Assembly: GCA_020002185.1 (NCBI GenBank)
Contig: CM034532.1
Location: 46,023,506-46,087,505, forward strand
DNA from: Paraescarpia echinospica
Taxonomy: Eukaryota; Annelida; Polychaeta; Sabellida; Siboglinidae
Length of the DNA: 64,000 nt
Direction of reading: 5' to 3'
Under the pieces are notes generated by a model that saw nothing but the letters and a program-made list of their open reading frames with translations, was not told the origin of the DNA and made no database searches. This document shows, in pieces, positions 29,783 to 42,725 of the stretch. The number at the start of each line of letters is the position of its first letter. Positions within the stretch are counted from its first letter, which is position 1. The position numbers and the translations under genes were made by a program.

Positions 29783-29846
29783 ATATTTTCTGGATGTTAC
29801 AGAAGCAAGCAGTTATTACACTTGTGACGATGCATCATAAATCACC

Positions 29847-32800
29847 ATGGCAGCAGAACCTGACGCAGGTAAGATTGGTAATCACAGCTACTGTGCAAGT
29901 GTCTTGAGACTCACACATTTAGTTTCAATCTCACTCTCTCATAGAGAGCGAGATGGAATTTGTTTTTTGGCAACAAATATGCTCATATCTTTCATTGTCC
30001 ATTAAACAATATACAAACAGGTTTATTTCCATGTATGTGTTGATGTGTTTTATTTATTAAATATATACACTCGTCGATAGCGCTGATTGTTCAGGGAATC
30101 AACATGTTTATTTTAATCAGTTGTATATAAAATTATTTCCTCGGTGGAAAATTGAATGATTAGAAGTGATGCCACCTGGTGTCCTGTTGAAAAGCTAGAT
30201 GTCATGCATATTTCTTGACATATCTAGCCAGCTCTGTGTAGGGTTTTATAACTAAATGATTACTTAATCAAGCCACATCACAGCTGAGGTTATAGTAAAA
30301 TAAGTATAGACTAGGGGTCTTTAATATTCAATAATGTAATAGGTAAAATATTTAAATTGTTTCAAAGTATAGCTTAAATCAATAATTAATACAATTTAAG
30401 CAAACAGATTTGGACAAGTTGTTCCACATTTACGGGCATGTCACATGAGTAGTGCTGTCATCTAACCTTGATATTAAACATTGTCATTCTGTTGATGTTC
30501 TTGCAGTGCCATCTCGAAGTTGTCCTTCAGTGCTTTTGGTCAGCACAGACTGGAGAGAATGGGACATCACCAGTTCCATGGTGACCGTCAATAGCATAGT
30601 AGCCCAGTGTTTGACCAGCACTCGTAGTGACATCCTCCTCAACTGCACTGTGGTCCAGTTCCAGGACAGCATTCCCGCAGAGGTCAAAGCGGCTGCGGAC
30701 AGGGCAAACGTGCGACTGATTGGCTGTGAAAGACCTCGTCGGGTATCCGCCCCAAAAAAGGACTGGCTTACCAGGTTTTGGGAACAACACTATCCCCGTC
30801 TAGTAAATGGCCACAATTTCAGCCACATCATTGGCTACTTCCCACAAACAGCGAAGACAGCACTTTCAATCCGAGACAGAATTCGTCGCAGAGGTGCTGA
30901 GTGTACATGTGTGTTGTTCATTGAGGATTCGCGAAGGGAAGAGTTGACAGAGGAGAGTGCAAAGTTAATCAACCAAGCCAACACCGTGTACACTCTTGGT
31001 CCATTGCTGTTTCGCGAATACAACAGGCATATCAGTAGACCACACCGGATGATTTTCCCTGTGCCATATATGGGTGACCATATCGCAACATTTCACCCAC
31101 ACACTCCCGGAACTGTGTCACCCATAGATATTGTCACGTTTTACCCGGAAAACGGCATTCCAGGACCTGATGAGGAATACCAGCACAAGACTTTGGTATT
31201 GGTGATCAAAGCCATAAGTAATGTTGCAAAGTCGTATTTTGGACGATGTCGCACTAACAACATTGAGTGGCACATCTACGGCGTTCCGGATGAATGCAGT
31301 GTTCAGGAGCAGTTGAAAGCAGTGATTCGGGAGCACAGTGTGTTTCCAGAGTTGACTTGGAGGCTACATAAACAGCCTGCCGACTGTACTAGAATACTGC
31401 AGTTGGCATCGCTTTGTGTCATACCATGGCATTCATCGTATGACCCAAACGCCCTCTATCCACTCCTCTATGGGGTTCCCACACTGATGTGTGCCAGCTC
31501 TGGGGTGGCTGAGATGTTCTTCAATGATGTCCCCAGGTATTGCAATGTTTACACTAGGTATGAAAGATAAAATGTGATCTTCCAAAATTAACTGGGCGGT
31601 AAGTCGCACTATCCTATTCTGTACACGAGCCATAAATAACTGTCTACATCGTGTCTCATTGATTTTGTGATTTTGGCAGAAATGTGTGTACTTATGATCT
31701 CATCTTTCAAAGTCCAGTTTCTTTTCTTCGATAAATAATCTAAAAGTAATAAAATACTAGATGTGTAGTTTCTGTGGGCATTGTTCTTTCATGTAGCCCA
31801 TTTTTAACCTGTTTTTATCAGAATGTTACTTTTTAAGTTTGCTTCATTTTTAGCAATAAATCTAAAACTATTGAAGATATTTAAACAAATGAGGTATCGT
31901 TTTAAAGCTTACAATCGGTGGAATCCAAATGGCACAAAACTTTATTTTATAACTCAGTACCCACTTTTCTGTGGCAGGTTACATCGACGGAAGCATAATT
32001 GTTGTTGTTTTTTGGAGTCATTTACTGTGGGAAAAAGTTGTATCTGTACTAGTAGTAAACTTATATTGTTTTATTAGATAGAGAAATTATGATTTTTCCG
32101 TAGTAGTCAATCTTCTATTTCTTTCCCTTTTGACACTACTTATATTTTTTTAAAGTAATATTTTGGAAATACAATATTATCTACAGTGCTGTACTCATAA
32201 ATGATAACCAATATTTTCTAAACTAGTGCGCGTTGATTATACTGCTATGTATGGCCTGTAATGACATTATGTTTACTTACTCTATTTTGCATGCTTTATT
32301 TTGACATATTTTTGTCACTGACTTACTTGTATACTGGACACTGTACTTCAGTTTGTGGTCTTATTCTGATTGGTTATTTTTCAAGTGCCTATGTTACCAG
32401 GAATGACGATGGCAGCACGCTGTTGACACCCATGGCAGTTGTCAACTGCAGTGGGGACACTGGGGGTGATGGATGGACAGCAAAGATTCACAGCATCATC
32501 AGCAATCCAGTGGACGCGGGTGCTGACTTCTTGGAATTAGGCAGGAGGATTCGAGAGTCAACGGCCCTACAAGAGGGCATGAGGGCATTCAGCGTGGCTA
32601 CCTTCGGAGGACAAGGTATTGGGGAATATCTCTTTCCCTTCATCCTTTGTGGGGTGGAAGAAGTACCACCTGGTCTGTTGCACCCTCTTAATAAAACTTC
32701 TCCACCTATCCCAATCTCTCCTGCAATTTTCTCCCACTCTTGGCTCTGTCTAGTGTGTGGAGGTCTAGAGGTCTTGAAAGTATGAAGCTCTAGAGATCTT

Positions 32801-35800
32801 ATAAGTGTGAAGCTCTAGAGGTCTTGAAAGTATGAAGCTGTTCTAGAGATTTTATAAATGTGAAGCTCTAGAGGTCTTGGAAGTGTAAAGCTCTAGAGGT
32901 CTTGGAAGTGTGAAGCTCTAGAGGTCTTGGAAGTGTGAAGCTCTAGAGGTCTTGGAAGTGTGAAGCTCTAGATATCCTGAAATGTTCGTTGTGTTGTTTC
33001 GTTTAGGCCTTTTTATAGATCTCTAGAGCTTCACACTGTCTATCTGTCTTAATTTTGTTCCTTCTCTTTTCCGTCGTTTCCTTCTTTCATTCTCCATGCT
33101 CCAAGGTAACTGCCAATGCTGAGTTAGTACCTATTGAAACGTCGTAAGATGTTGTTTTATTTAATTCAGAGGAGAGCAAGTGATTTGAACCAATTAAACA
33201 TTGACTGCAAAAATGCTGCCATTGTGAGTATTGTGATTAAAAAGTGAATTGATATTTAACAATGGCATGTCACACAAACATCAAAATGGTGAATGATTGT
33301 TGACTCTGTAAGCCAATGGCTTCCATGTTCAGATGCCATGTGGACTTTCCATAATGTCCTCCTTGGTAACACCATACCTCGAATGTAGTACTGAATGATT
33401 ATGTTGTTAAATCTGTTCAAAGAAATTAGATAGGTTTCTCTTTGTGCCTTAATGATGTTTCATTTATATTTAATCCTGAATCAAACACTTTTAAAGTTGC
33501 GTTGATGAAATGGTGACAATGTCTTTTACAAACATATTACATATATGGGTGTGTGGTAATTTAATCATCTCCATGTATTGTGGGGAAATAAACAGTGGCA
33601 CCAGTGAAGCAGGTGTTAATGCTAATCCACAACCAGACAGCAGTGGTGAGAAATGTATTGCCAGCCTTGTCACATCAGTTGAATCCAGCAGCTATTGGCT
33701 TTTGAAGCCATTTTGGATTGCATCACCATAAACCAAGTACGTATTGGTCGGGGTGGGTGGTGACTTGAATCAGTACAAAAATACGCTACATTTTTTTATT
33801 TTGCGATCTTATGAGAACGCCCCTTACATCTGCAGATGTCCAGCTGTCCAGTAACATGGCCGCTCTTGGACAAAGGCCGGTCTTGAGCCCATCCACATCA
33901 ACAGGTGTACAGCACCATGGGCATCCTGGGCAAATTGGACGGCCAGTGTTGGGAAGGAGAACAACACAAACAGACATCTCAGGTGACTGGGCTTGCACAA
34001 GTGAGGTTATTGCACAAATCTGGAATGAGCTCCCATTATTTTAAAATCATCTGAAACTACAGCAGCCTTTCATAAAAAAAGATAGATTTGTTTAAAATTG
34101 CATTTTTGTCTTAGGTCTTTGGCAGTCCTTTGTTCCAATGATAACTTTGTGCATTCCTGTTTCTGAAACGATGCCCAATGATTCTTGTCACTTTCTTCAG
34201 GATACATGTTCAATTGAAGTATATTAATGAAAATAATAATTAAAAATTTGTAGAGCAACAGGTCCAGTTTGGAGCACCATTAACATACATCTTTTTTTAT
34301 CTTTCTAAGTGGGATCCCTATGATAGATACCCAAAACATTAAAACCTCATATAATTTCTCAAATGCAGATTTTCCATTTCCCCAACCATACTTACATGAA
34401 GCATCATCAAGCCAAACATCATCAGTTATCAAATCAACCAGAGAATGTAGGTGTAACAAATATCATTTGTTATAATAGGGCTACGTAGTGATAATTGTAT
34501 TTGTTATTTGCAGGACCCAGCCCAAGTCCTAGACCAGGTCACCCAATACCACAAGGCAATGGTGAACCTAGTCCGGGACCGGGTCCCCATGTCCCACTGG
34601 GTGATGGCAGAGGTAACGTGAAACCATGGACAGATGTCAACAAATATACACGACTAGTCGTTGACTCTGAGGTACATAAGCTGGCATTTCTCTTATTGTT
34701 GGCAACATTATTTTAATTGTCAATTGACCTATCAGTACAGATACTGATGAATTGTTTTCATGCAATTTATTGCACTAGTCTTTGCTGGTGTAAGTACTCT
34801 TCAAAGTCACCTTGAAATGACCTTCACTTAACCTTGACGTGGATCACTGCAAGGGTAGATTTATATATGACAACATCTTATTATCCATACGAGCACTCAT
34901 TTTTTGGAGACTACTGAGCAGAATATTTTGAATTTGACAAAGTTAAAACAACTGATGTTAAGCTTTTTTGCAATTTTGTATTTGTCATGCACTACTTGTT
35001 ACTCAATTCTAAGGTAGCAGTCACCTGGTGTGTAAATACTGGTATAATCTGTCATCATTTAGAGGCACCATTATAATAACATCTTGCATTTACAAATAAT
35101 TCATGACTAGATTACTTCCCCCCATGAAGCTACAAACCAACGTCAACTGTTATCATCGTTACCCAAAGTTAGTATATTAATTAATATTGATAATAATTCT
35201 TATTCTAACAAATGTTTTACGTTATGGCTACCATTGACATAGGAGTGGTCTTAGTCACCTAGCTAGAGCCGTGTTCACACAACGATAGGATGTGGTCTTA
35301 GTCACCAAGCTAGAGCTGTGTTCACACAACGATAGGATGTGGTCTTAGTCACCTAGCTAGAGCCGTGTTCACACAACGATAGGATGTGGTCTTAGTCACC
35401 TAGCTAGAGCCGTGTTCACACAACGATAGGATGTAGTCTTAGTCACCTAGCTAGAGCCGTGTTCACACAACGATAGGATGTGGTCTTAGTCACCAAGGTA
35501 GAGCTGTGTTCACACAATGATAGGATGTGGTCTTAGTCACCAAGCTAGAGCTGTGTTCACACAACGATAGGATGTGGTCTTAGTCACCAAGCTAGAGCTG
35601 TGTTCACACAATGATAGGATGTGGTCTTAGTCACCAAGCTAGAGCTGTGTTCACACAACGATAGGATGTGGTCTTAGTCACCAAGCTAGAGCTGTGTTCA
35701 CACAACCATAGGATATGGTCTTAGTCACCAAGCTAGAGCTGTGTTCACACAACCATAGGATGTGGTCTTAGTCACCTAGCTAGAGCTGTGTTCACACAAC

Positions 35801-38546
35801 CATAGGATGTGGTCTTAGTCACCTAGCTAGAGCTGTGTTCACACAACCATAGGATGTGGTCTTAGTCACCTAGCTAGAGCTGTGTTCACACAACCATAGG
35901 ATATGGTCTTAGTCACCAAGCTAGAGCTGTGTTCACACAACGATAGGATGTAGTCTTAGTCACCTAGCTAGAGCTGTGTTCACACAACGATGTGCTCTTA
36001 GTCACCAAGCTAGAGCTGTGTTCACACAACGATGTGCTCTTAGTCACCTAGCTAGAGCCGTGTTCACACAACGATAGGATGTGGTCTTAGTCACCTAGCT
36101 AGAGCCGTGTTCACACAACGATAGGATGTGGTCTTAGTCACCTAGCTAGAGCCGTGTTCACACAACGATAGGATGTGGTCTTAGTCACCTAGCTAGAGCT
36201 GTGTTCACACAATGATAGGATGTGGTCTTAGTCACCTAGCTAGAGCCGTGTTCACACAACGATAGGATGTGGTCTTAGTCACCAAGCTAGAGCTGTGTTC
36301 ACACAACCATAGGATATGGTCTTAGTCACCTAGCTAGAGCTGTGTTCACACAACCATAGGATGTGGTCTTAGTCACCTAGCTAGAGCTGTGTTCACACAA
36401 CCATAGGATATGGTCTTAGTCACCAAGCTAGAGCTGTGTTCACACAACGATAGGATGTAGTCTTAGTCACCTAGCTAGAGCTGTGTTCACACAACGATGT
36501 GCTCTTAGTCACCAAGCTAGAGCTGTGTTCACACAACGATGTGCTCTTAGTCACCTAGCTAGAGCTGTGTTCACACAACGATAGGATGTGGTCTTAGTCA
36601 CCTAGCTAGAGCCGTGTTCACACAACGATAGGATGTGGTCTTAGTCACCTAGCTAGAGCTGTGTTCACACAACCATAGGATGTGGTCTTAGTCACCTAGC
36701 TAGAGCTGTGTTCACACAACCATAGGATGTGGTCTTAGTCACCTAGCTAGAGCTGTGTTCACACAACCATAGGATGTGGTCTTAGTCACCAAGCTAGAGC
36801 TGTGTTCACACAACGATAGGATGTAGTCTTAGTCACCTAGCTAGAGCTGTGTTCACACAACGATGTGCTCTTAGTCACCAAGCTAGAGCTGTGTTCACAC
36901 AACGATGTGCTCTTAGTCACCTAGCTAGAGCTGTGTTCACACAACGATAGGATGTGGTCTTAGTCACCTAGCTAGAGCCGTGTTCACACAACGATAGGAT
37001 GTGGTCTTAGTCACCTAGCTAGAGCCGTGTTCACACAACGATAGGATGTGGTCTTAGTCACCTAGCTAGAGCTGTGTTCACACAACGATAGGATGTGGTC
37101 TTAGTCACCTAGCTAGAGCCGTGTTCACACAACGATAGGATGTGGTCTTAGTCACCAAGCTAGAGCTGTGTTCACACAACCATAGGATATGGTCTTAGTC
37201 ACCAAGCTAGAGCTGTGTTCACACAACCATAGGATGTGGTCTTAGTCACCTAGCTAGAGCTGTGTTCACACAACCATAGGATATGGTCTTAGTCACCAAG
37301 CTAGAGCTGTGTTCACACAACGATAGGATGTAGTCTTAGTCACCTAGCTAGAGCTGTGTTCACACAACGATGTGCTCTTAGTCACCAAGCTAGAGCTGTG
37401 TTCACACAACGATGTGCTCTTAGTCACCTAGCTAGAGCTGTGTTCACACAACGATAGGATGTGGTCTTAGTCACCTAGCTAGAGCCGTGTTCACACAACG
37501 ATAGGATGTGGTCTTAGTCACCTAGCTAGAGCCGTGTTCACACAACGATAGGATGTGGTCTTAGTCACCTAGCTAGAGCTGTGTTCACACAACGATAGGA
37601 TGTGGTCTTAGTCACCTAGCTAGAGCCGTGTTCACACAACGATAGGATGTGGTCTTAGTCACCAAGCTAGAGCTGTGTTCACACAACGATGTGCTCTTAG
37701 TCACCTAGCTAGAGCTGTGTTCACACAACGATAGGATGTGTGGGTAAACCAGATAACTTAACAATTTTAACAAAAGGGTTCTGATGATTGAACCTGGTTG
37801 ATCTTGTAGAATGTGTACACAATGACGGCTTCACCAAGAGGCTACGCATTCATCATCAACATTAACAAGGTCCAAGGGGTCAACGAAGAGAGGAAGGGGT
37901 CGGAGGTCGATGAACACAATTTCTGCAATTTGTTCACGCAACTAAACTTTTTGTGCATCACAAACAAAGATCTGACGAGACAGGTGTGTGAAATATTGGG
38001 TTTGTTCCCAGTTATTGTGTGTTGCCTTTAGTATTATTGTTATCCTAGAAGATAGTTTCAAAGTGTTCAAACATGATTTTTGTTATGACGTCAATTGGAG
38101 AAGTTGTTCAAAATGCGTCTATGTAAAGGGTCTCCAACTGATTGGTGGAGCACTTTAAGTAGCTCGGAACAAGCACAGAAAACTCTTGTAATGTTGTGAA
38201 CAATTAGTTAATGTCCACCTAACATCCGGTATGAACCCTAAAGTTGTGTTAAAAGTAAGAACCCTTTATTAACAGGAAATTTTGAAAAAATGAAGGCATT
38301 TCTTTCCTTCTGAGGGGATCATAGATTAGTCCTTGGAAGTTTGGTGCCTAAGATGCACACTCTCTAGAAGGAAAACGTTAAAATACACACACACACGCAC
38401 ACACACACATTCACACACACACACTCACATATTCACACACACATTCACACACACTCGCATACATTCACACACACACACATACAAAGTTATTACAAACACA
38501 CACACTCACACTACACCATCATGCCCTCCCGCATGCACACCTGCAT

Positions 38547-38625
<79 letters not shown>

Positions 38626-41600
38626 TACACACACATACATACACACACATGCTGGTTCAATTATAGTTAGATGTCAGTGTGCAATTTGAAAAAATAACCA
38701 GCTATCGACTTGAAGTACAAAATCAGTACATAATTACAACAAAATAAAAACTCTTGCAACATCAACGTAAGATATTTATGCAAGCAACAACACAAAGTCC
38801 AATATAGTGATGAAAAAAGGCCAAATGAATGACGTTTATTTATTAACGTGATAAGAGAGAATTGTTGGCTCGACATCCCAAGGCCAGGCCTGTGACTGAG
38901 CCCATACTAGTCTCCTGTACCTCAGGTTGACAGAGCCCACATTTCGGCACATAACACAAGCAATATTGGTATACATGATATCATATATCAAACAATGTCA
39001 CTACTGCTAAAATCACCATATACCTACTGCACAGTATAATACTAGCCAAGCACACCAGTCAACCACACCAAATCTAAAACCAACACTACTATATTTGTAA
39101 CACACTTTAACAACCAAAAATATGAAGGGCTAAATCAGTTAAGGAGGTTCTTTTAATGGCCATATGCTTATTGTTGTACAAGTGCAATTTACTCTGTATA
39201 GCAATGACACACTTTGCACTGGATCTGTTGCAGGGAATCCTTGATGAGCTGAACACAGTGGCGTGTTCTGAAGCTCTGTGGCACCACAACTGTTTGGTTA
39301 TATGTCTGATGAGTCACGGCAAAGAGGGGGTGATCTTTGCATCAGACAACAGAGAGGTTGCTGTAACAGAGATCCTAGAGATCTTCTCACGGTGTGAAGC
39401 TCTCAAGGGCAAGCCTAAGTTGATATTCATTCAAGCGTGTCGTGGAAGTGAGTGACATATATAATCTTTTCCAGAGTTGTTGTTTTTGATATTGGAATGA
39501 ATAGTTTAAAGTTTGTATGTTAATGGTCTTACAGATCATATACAGCACTGTTTTCACAGGCAGGGCTAACTGAAAGTTCCTGGAATTGGTCTTTGTAGTT
39601 TATTGGTCCGCACATTCAAAACTGCAATTGGAATGAAATACAACTGATTCACTATCGCCATCTCTGGCTTGAGAGGGTGATTCTGGGTAATGGAACAGAC
39701 AAGGTCAATTTAACACTGTGCAGCCTTGAAATGTTTTCGTGAAATAAAATAATTATTATTCACTAAGATCACGAGCTTACAAAGAAAATCCATCATTAAA
39801 CAGAATCCGTTGTTAAATTTAAGGAATGTTTTAAAAATGCAAAAAGCTCCCTCCATATCACGGAGGACAATATTTCCCTGATACACCAGTGAAAATGTCC
39901 CAGTGGCGGATCCTGGTGTTGATAAGTTTCAGTACTCAAGGTCACTGTTAAGAGGTGAAACCAATCTTAAAGAGCTCTTAAGAATGTTAGTGAAACAGTC
40001 CCTTTCTCTGCCCCACATATGTCAGTGAGCTTTGTGTAATAGTAGATGTTTTCTTTGTATGGCTCTTCAAAGAACACACAGAGAAGGGGGAAACCAGGGC
40101 AGATGGACCCACAGACAATGCAGCTGCCAGGAGACCACCTGTGATGTCGGACATGTTGGTTGTATACCCCAGCTCCCTAGGTGAGACATTGTTGCATTTA
40201 AAACAAAAACATCACACAATAATTCCACTAAAAACACAAAGGTGTTACCAGTTGATTAAAAGTGAGTTTTTAATTGAAACAGTATGGATTGGTGCTGATT
40301 TTACATCATAAATACGGGAGTGTCATTGTGACCATGACAGGTACGTTCCATTCTGAATTGGCCTTCTTCTCCAAGTCACGGCGAAGTTCTGTTCAAATAC
40401 GAGACATGTGCAGATTAGACTAGGAGAAAGATGACCATCGCGACGAACAAACTTCATCAGAAGACAGACAACTAATTGTCTGACAACAAGAGTGTGGATA
40501 TGGGACAATAAGCCAATCTACAGTTATCCAATGTACAATCACCATTTGAATATAATAGACAGTTCTTTCAAAATACAGTGTTCCTTTACTGGAATCGAGA
40601 ACAAACGAGTACCAGGTAGATTGTGTATCAATATCATAGAACATAGGTACACTAACTGATACAGAATATAGGTACACTAACTGATACAGAACATAGGTAC
40701 ACTAACTGATACAGAATATAGGTACACTAACTGATACAGTGCATGATGTGGTTTCACACTTTTTTTTTCCAGATCAATCAATTGAGCCTAACTGCAAAGG
40801 TTTATATCGCAGGATACGTACAATAATATAGCTTACTTGTAGACAACTGTGCCTATATACTTTATCCGGTAAAATAAGAATTATATATTATTATTATTAC
40901 GTATACTAACAAAAATACCTGTCACCTGATGGGATGCCATGGTAGATGGTAGTCGTGATAACAATATTTACCTAATGTTAGAAAACACACAGTATCGTTA
41001 CATAAACACCATAACGCACTCGCAGATACTCATTGTTTGTTCAAAATGACGATGGTCGGAGAGAATGTGAAGTTCACGTCCATCGATAGAGCTTAGTGGC
41101 GATAGTATAGAATTGTCAAATAATATTCATGTTGCTATGGTAGAACGACATAGATATGCTAGAAAGAGTACAGAGGAGAGCAACTAAAATGATACCAAAA
41201 CTATGCCTAAAAAAACAGAAATTCGCCTAAAAGAATGTTGTTTAACAACACTAGAGACCAGGAGATTGAGAGAAGATCAGATAAAAGCGTTTAAAATATT
41301 GAATGGTTATGAAAATATTGATAGAAATATTTTTTTCTCAGTTAAGAAAGATAGAAGGACTGGAGGACATGAAGTTAGATTAGTAAAAGAACAGTGTAGA
41401 TTAGATGTAAGAAAGTTCTCAATTTCACAAAGGACTGTAAATGAATGGAACAGATTATCTGCTGATTGTGTGGGTGCTAGTAGCGTGAATATGTTTAAAA
41501 ATAAAATTGATACATATCTCAGAAGGGCGGGATACGCATAATTATAAAAAAGGGTTGGACTCTCGATAAGCCAAAAGGCTTCCTTGTTCACCTGCCATCC

Positions 41601-42725
41601 AGAGTTAATTCTCTGGGTAGCAATCTTGTTAAATCTTGTCTTGTCAAACGTTGTTGTCTGTCTTACACAATATCTAGTATCAATATCTCTCAGTTTGCCG
41701 TTGCTGCCTGTATCTTTAAAGATTTGACTGAATGTCTTGTTTGGGTTCCTGGAATAGCATTTATTCTGCCATCTCTTATTTGTGAATATTTGTCTAGCAT
41801 TGTTAACCATGTGTTATTTATCTTCTGATAATCTAACTTTATCTTAAATTGGGTCTACTCACCGAAAAACAAATTATCTATAAACAAGCTACGAGTAATC
41901 ACTGCACAACAAATAAATGTATCCCGGGTAGTAATGAAATCATATGTGCAAATATTTACAAGAGATTTTTATGTGTGCACATACCTGCATGCAGCACATT
42001 CATGAAATGTACAGTACACAATGTGATGCATGCATGACAGCCATTTGTTGATGTGGCTTCCAGGCTACAGGTCCTACAGGAATACAGTGCATGGCAGTTG
42101 GTTGATCAGCAAGCTTATGCAAGTCTTCTCAGAACACGCTTGTGAAGAACACATTATAGAGTTGCTTACCCGGGTAAGACCCCTTGGACTGATACCTTAT
42201 GAATTCTTGCTTTCGGTCGACATTTTTAGCACATGTTACTTTAGTTCTTTCAGTTTTAAGATTCAGCAGCACAGTGCATTGTTAGCTAAACAAAATGATG
42301 TTATGAGTAGAAAATAAATAATTCAGATATTCTCTATCCTACATCCTGTTAGGTGACATAAAAATGTCAGTCAAGTGTGTATTCATTGCAGTAAATGTTA
42401 CACTCATTAAAGATAATCCACACTCGGTTTCCATGTACAATGTTACAAATGACTGAATTCATTACATTTTTACAACCGTTAGTTTAAAACATACACAGGA
42501 CATGATATATTGTTTATAGGTGAGTTGCCCTAGTAAAACTGTAAGTGAAAGTGATGTGTCCTAGTAAAACTGTAAGCAAAAGTGAAAGTGATGTTTCTGT
42601 TGAAGGTCCTCCGTGAGGTCAGCCAGATGGAAACTTCAGGAAGAGATGTTGCAACGGGAAGCATGGAACAACCAGAAGCACACTGGGCGCTTCGTAAACT
42701 CCTCTATTTCTTTCCCGGAATGTGA
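29847..42725 (+). CDS. GT-B glycosyltransferase-like domain fused to a caspase protease
   Basis: Eleven exons join in phase: 29847-29868, 30507-31536, 32401-32615, 33613-33645, 33836-33982, 34514-34671, 37810-37983, 39234-39447, 40073-40180, 42064-42173, 42606-42725, giving about 776 aa. The start has a CACCATGG context. Residues 15-420 look like a diverged GT-B (GT4-like) glycosyltransferase: an N-terminal VLLVSTDWREWD strand and a C-terminal VIPWHSSYDPNALYPLLYG, then GVPTLMCASSGVAEMFF, the usual nucleotide-sugar half. Residues 423-535 are a Pro/Gly/Ser-rich linker. From about 536 a complete caspase fold follows: SPRGYAFIIN, catalytic His in MSHGKEG (about 621), catalytic Cys in QACRG (about 662), then the small subunit with YRSYRNTVHGSWLI and HIIELLTRV. 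The S1-pocket Arg residues are kept, so protease activity is plausible. No CARD or DED is present. The 33-bp exon is the least certain. Confidence 0.85.
31590..31990 (+). repeat. Dispersed repeat, copy in caspase-fusion intron
   Basis: Diverged relative of 22600-22960 in the same orientation. Shared phrases include TTTTGTGATTTTGGCAGAAATG, TTTTTAAGTTTGCTTCATTTTTAGC-like and GAAGATATTTAAACAAATGAGG. It carries an extra insertion in the middle. Confidence 0.6.
32756..32980. repeat. 25-bp minisatellite with CTCTAGAG core
   Basis: About eight units of the type GTGTGAAGCTCTAGAGGTCTTGGAA, with the last four nearly identical. A single inverted unit (CTCTAGAGCTTCACACTGTC) lies just past it at about 33022-33041. 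It lies in a caspase-fusion intron. Confidence 0.85.
35241..37740. repeat. 47-bp minisatellite with higher-order structure
   Basis: About 54 head-to-tail units of GGTCTTAGTCACCTAGCTAG followed by AGC(C/T)GTGTTCACACAAC(G/C)ATAGGATGT. About nine units lack 5 bp and are 42 bp long (ATGTGCTCTTAG junction). The sub-variant GATGTAGTCTTAG recurs at 35951, 36458, 36824 and 37331, giving spacings of 507, 366 and 507 bp. These equal 9x47+2x42, 6x47+2x42 and 9x47+2x42, so blocks of 11, 8 and 11 units were duplicated together. It fills the intron before the first caspase exon. Confidence 0.97.
38371..38652. repeat. (CA)n microsatellite, long and interrupted
   Basis: CACA tracts with CACATTCA and CACGCA interruptions, then a pure CA run from about 38547 to 38620. 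It lies in a caspase-fusion intron. The long apparent ORF of His/Thr across it is an artefact of the repeat. Confidence 0.95.
40641..40740. repeat. 25-bp tandem repeat, four copies
   Basis: Units of ATAGGTACACTAACTGATAC followed by AGAA(C/T) at 25-bp spacing. Intronic. Confidence 0.9.
41150..41541 (+). mobile_element. CR1-like LINE, 3' end of ORF2
   Basis: The frame encodes the conserved C-terminus of CR1-group ORF2 after the RT domain: LERVQRRATKMIPK, then LTTLETRRLREDQIKAFKIL, NGYENIDRN and a terminal VNEWNRLS. One frameshift lies near 41205-41230. It is a 5'-truncated insertion in the intron between caspase exons 40073-40180 and 42064-42173. Confidence 0.8.

Larger units (their letters stand above)
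25897..29846. other. Intergenic region between divergent LEXM and caspase-fusion genes
   Basis: Contains a LINE fragment (26008-26342), a palindromic MITE (26532-26932) and a mixed microsatellite (29722-29782). From 26933 to 29720 no coding exon or repeat family was recognised. Promoters and 5' UTR exons of both flanking genes should lie here, but no core promoter element could be assigned. Confidence 0.5.

Noticed and set aside
31537..31570. Extension of the GT domain exon to the stop at 31568
   Set aside because: The donor at 31537 in phase 2 joins exactly to 32401, where the domain continues; reading on gives a short unrelated tail.
33510..33731. Longer exon covering the whole 73-codon frame around 33613
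   Set aside because: Only the acceptor at 33612 and donor at 33646 keep phase 1 with both neighbours; the rest of the frame is not Pro/Gly-rich linker sequence.
35241..37740. CRISPR-like array
   Set aside because: Units are contiguous without unique spacers, in a eukaryotic intron; it is a minisatellite.
38333..38689. 118-codon His/Thr-rich open frame
   Set aside because: It is a translation of the CA microsatellite; a dinucleotide repeat cannot encode a stop in this frame.
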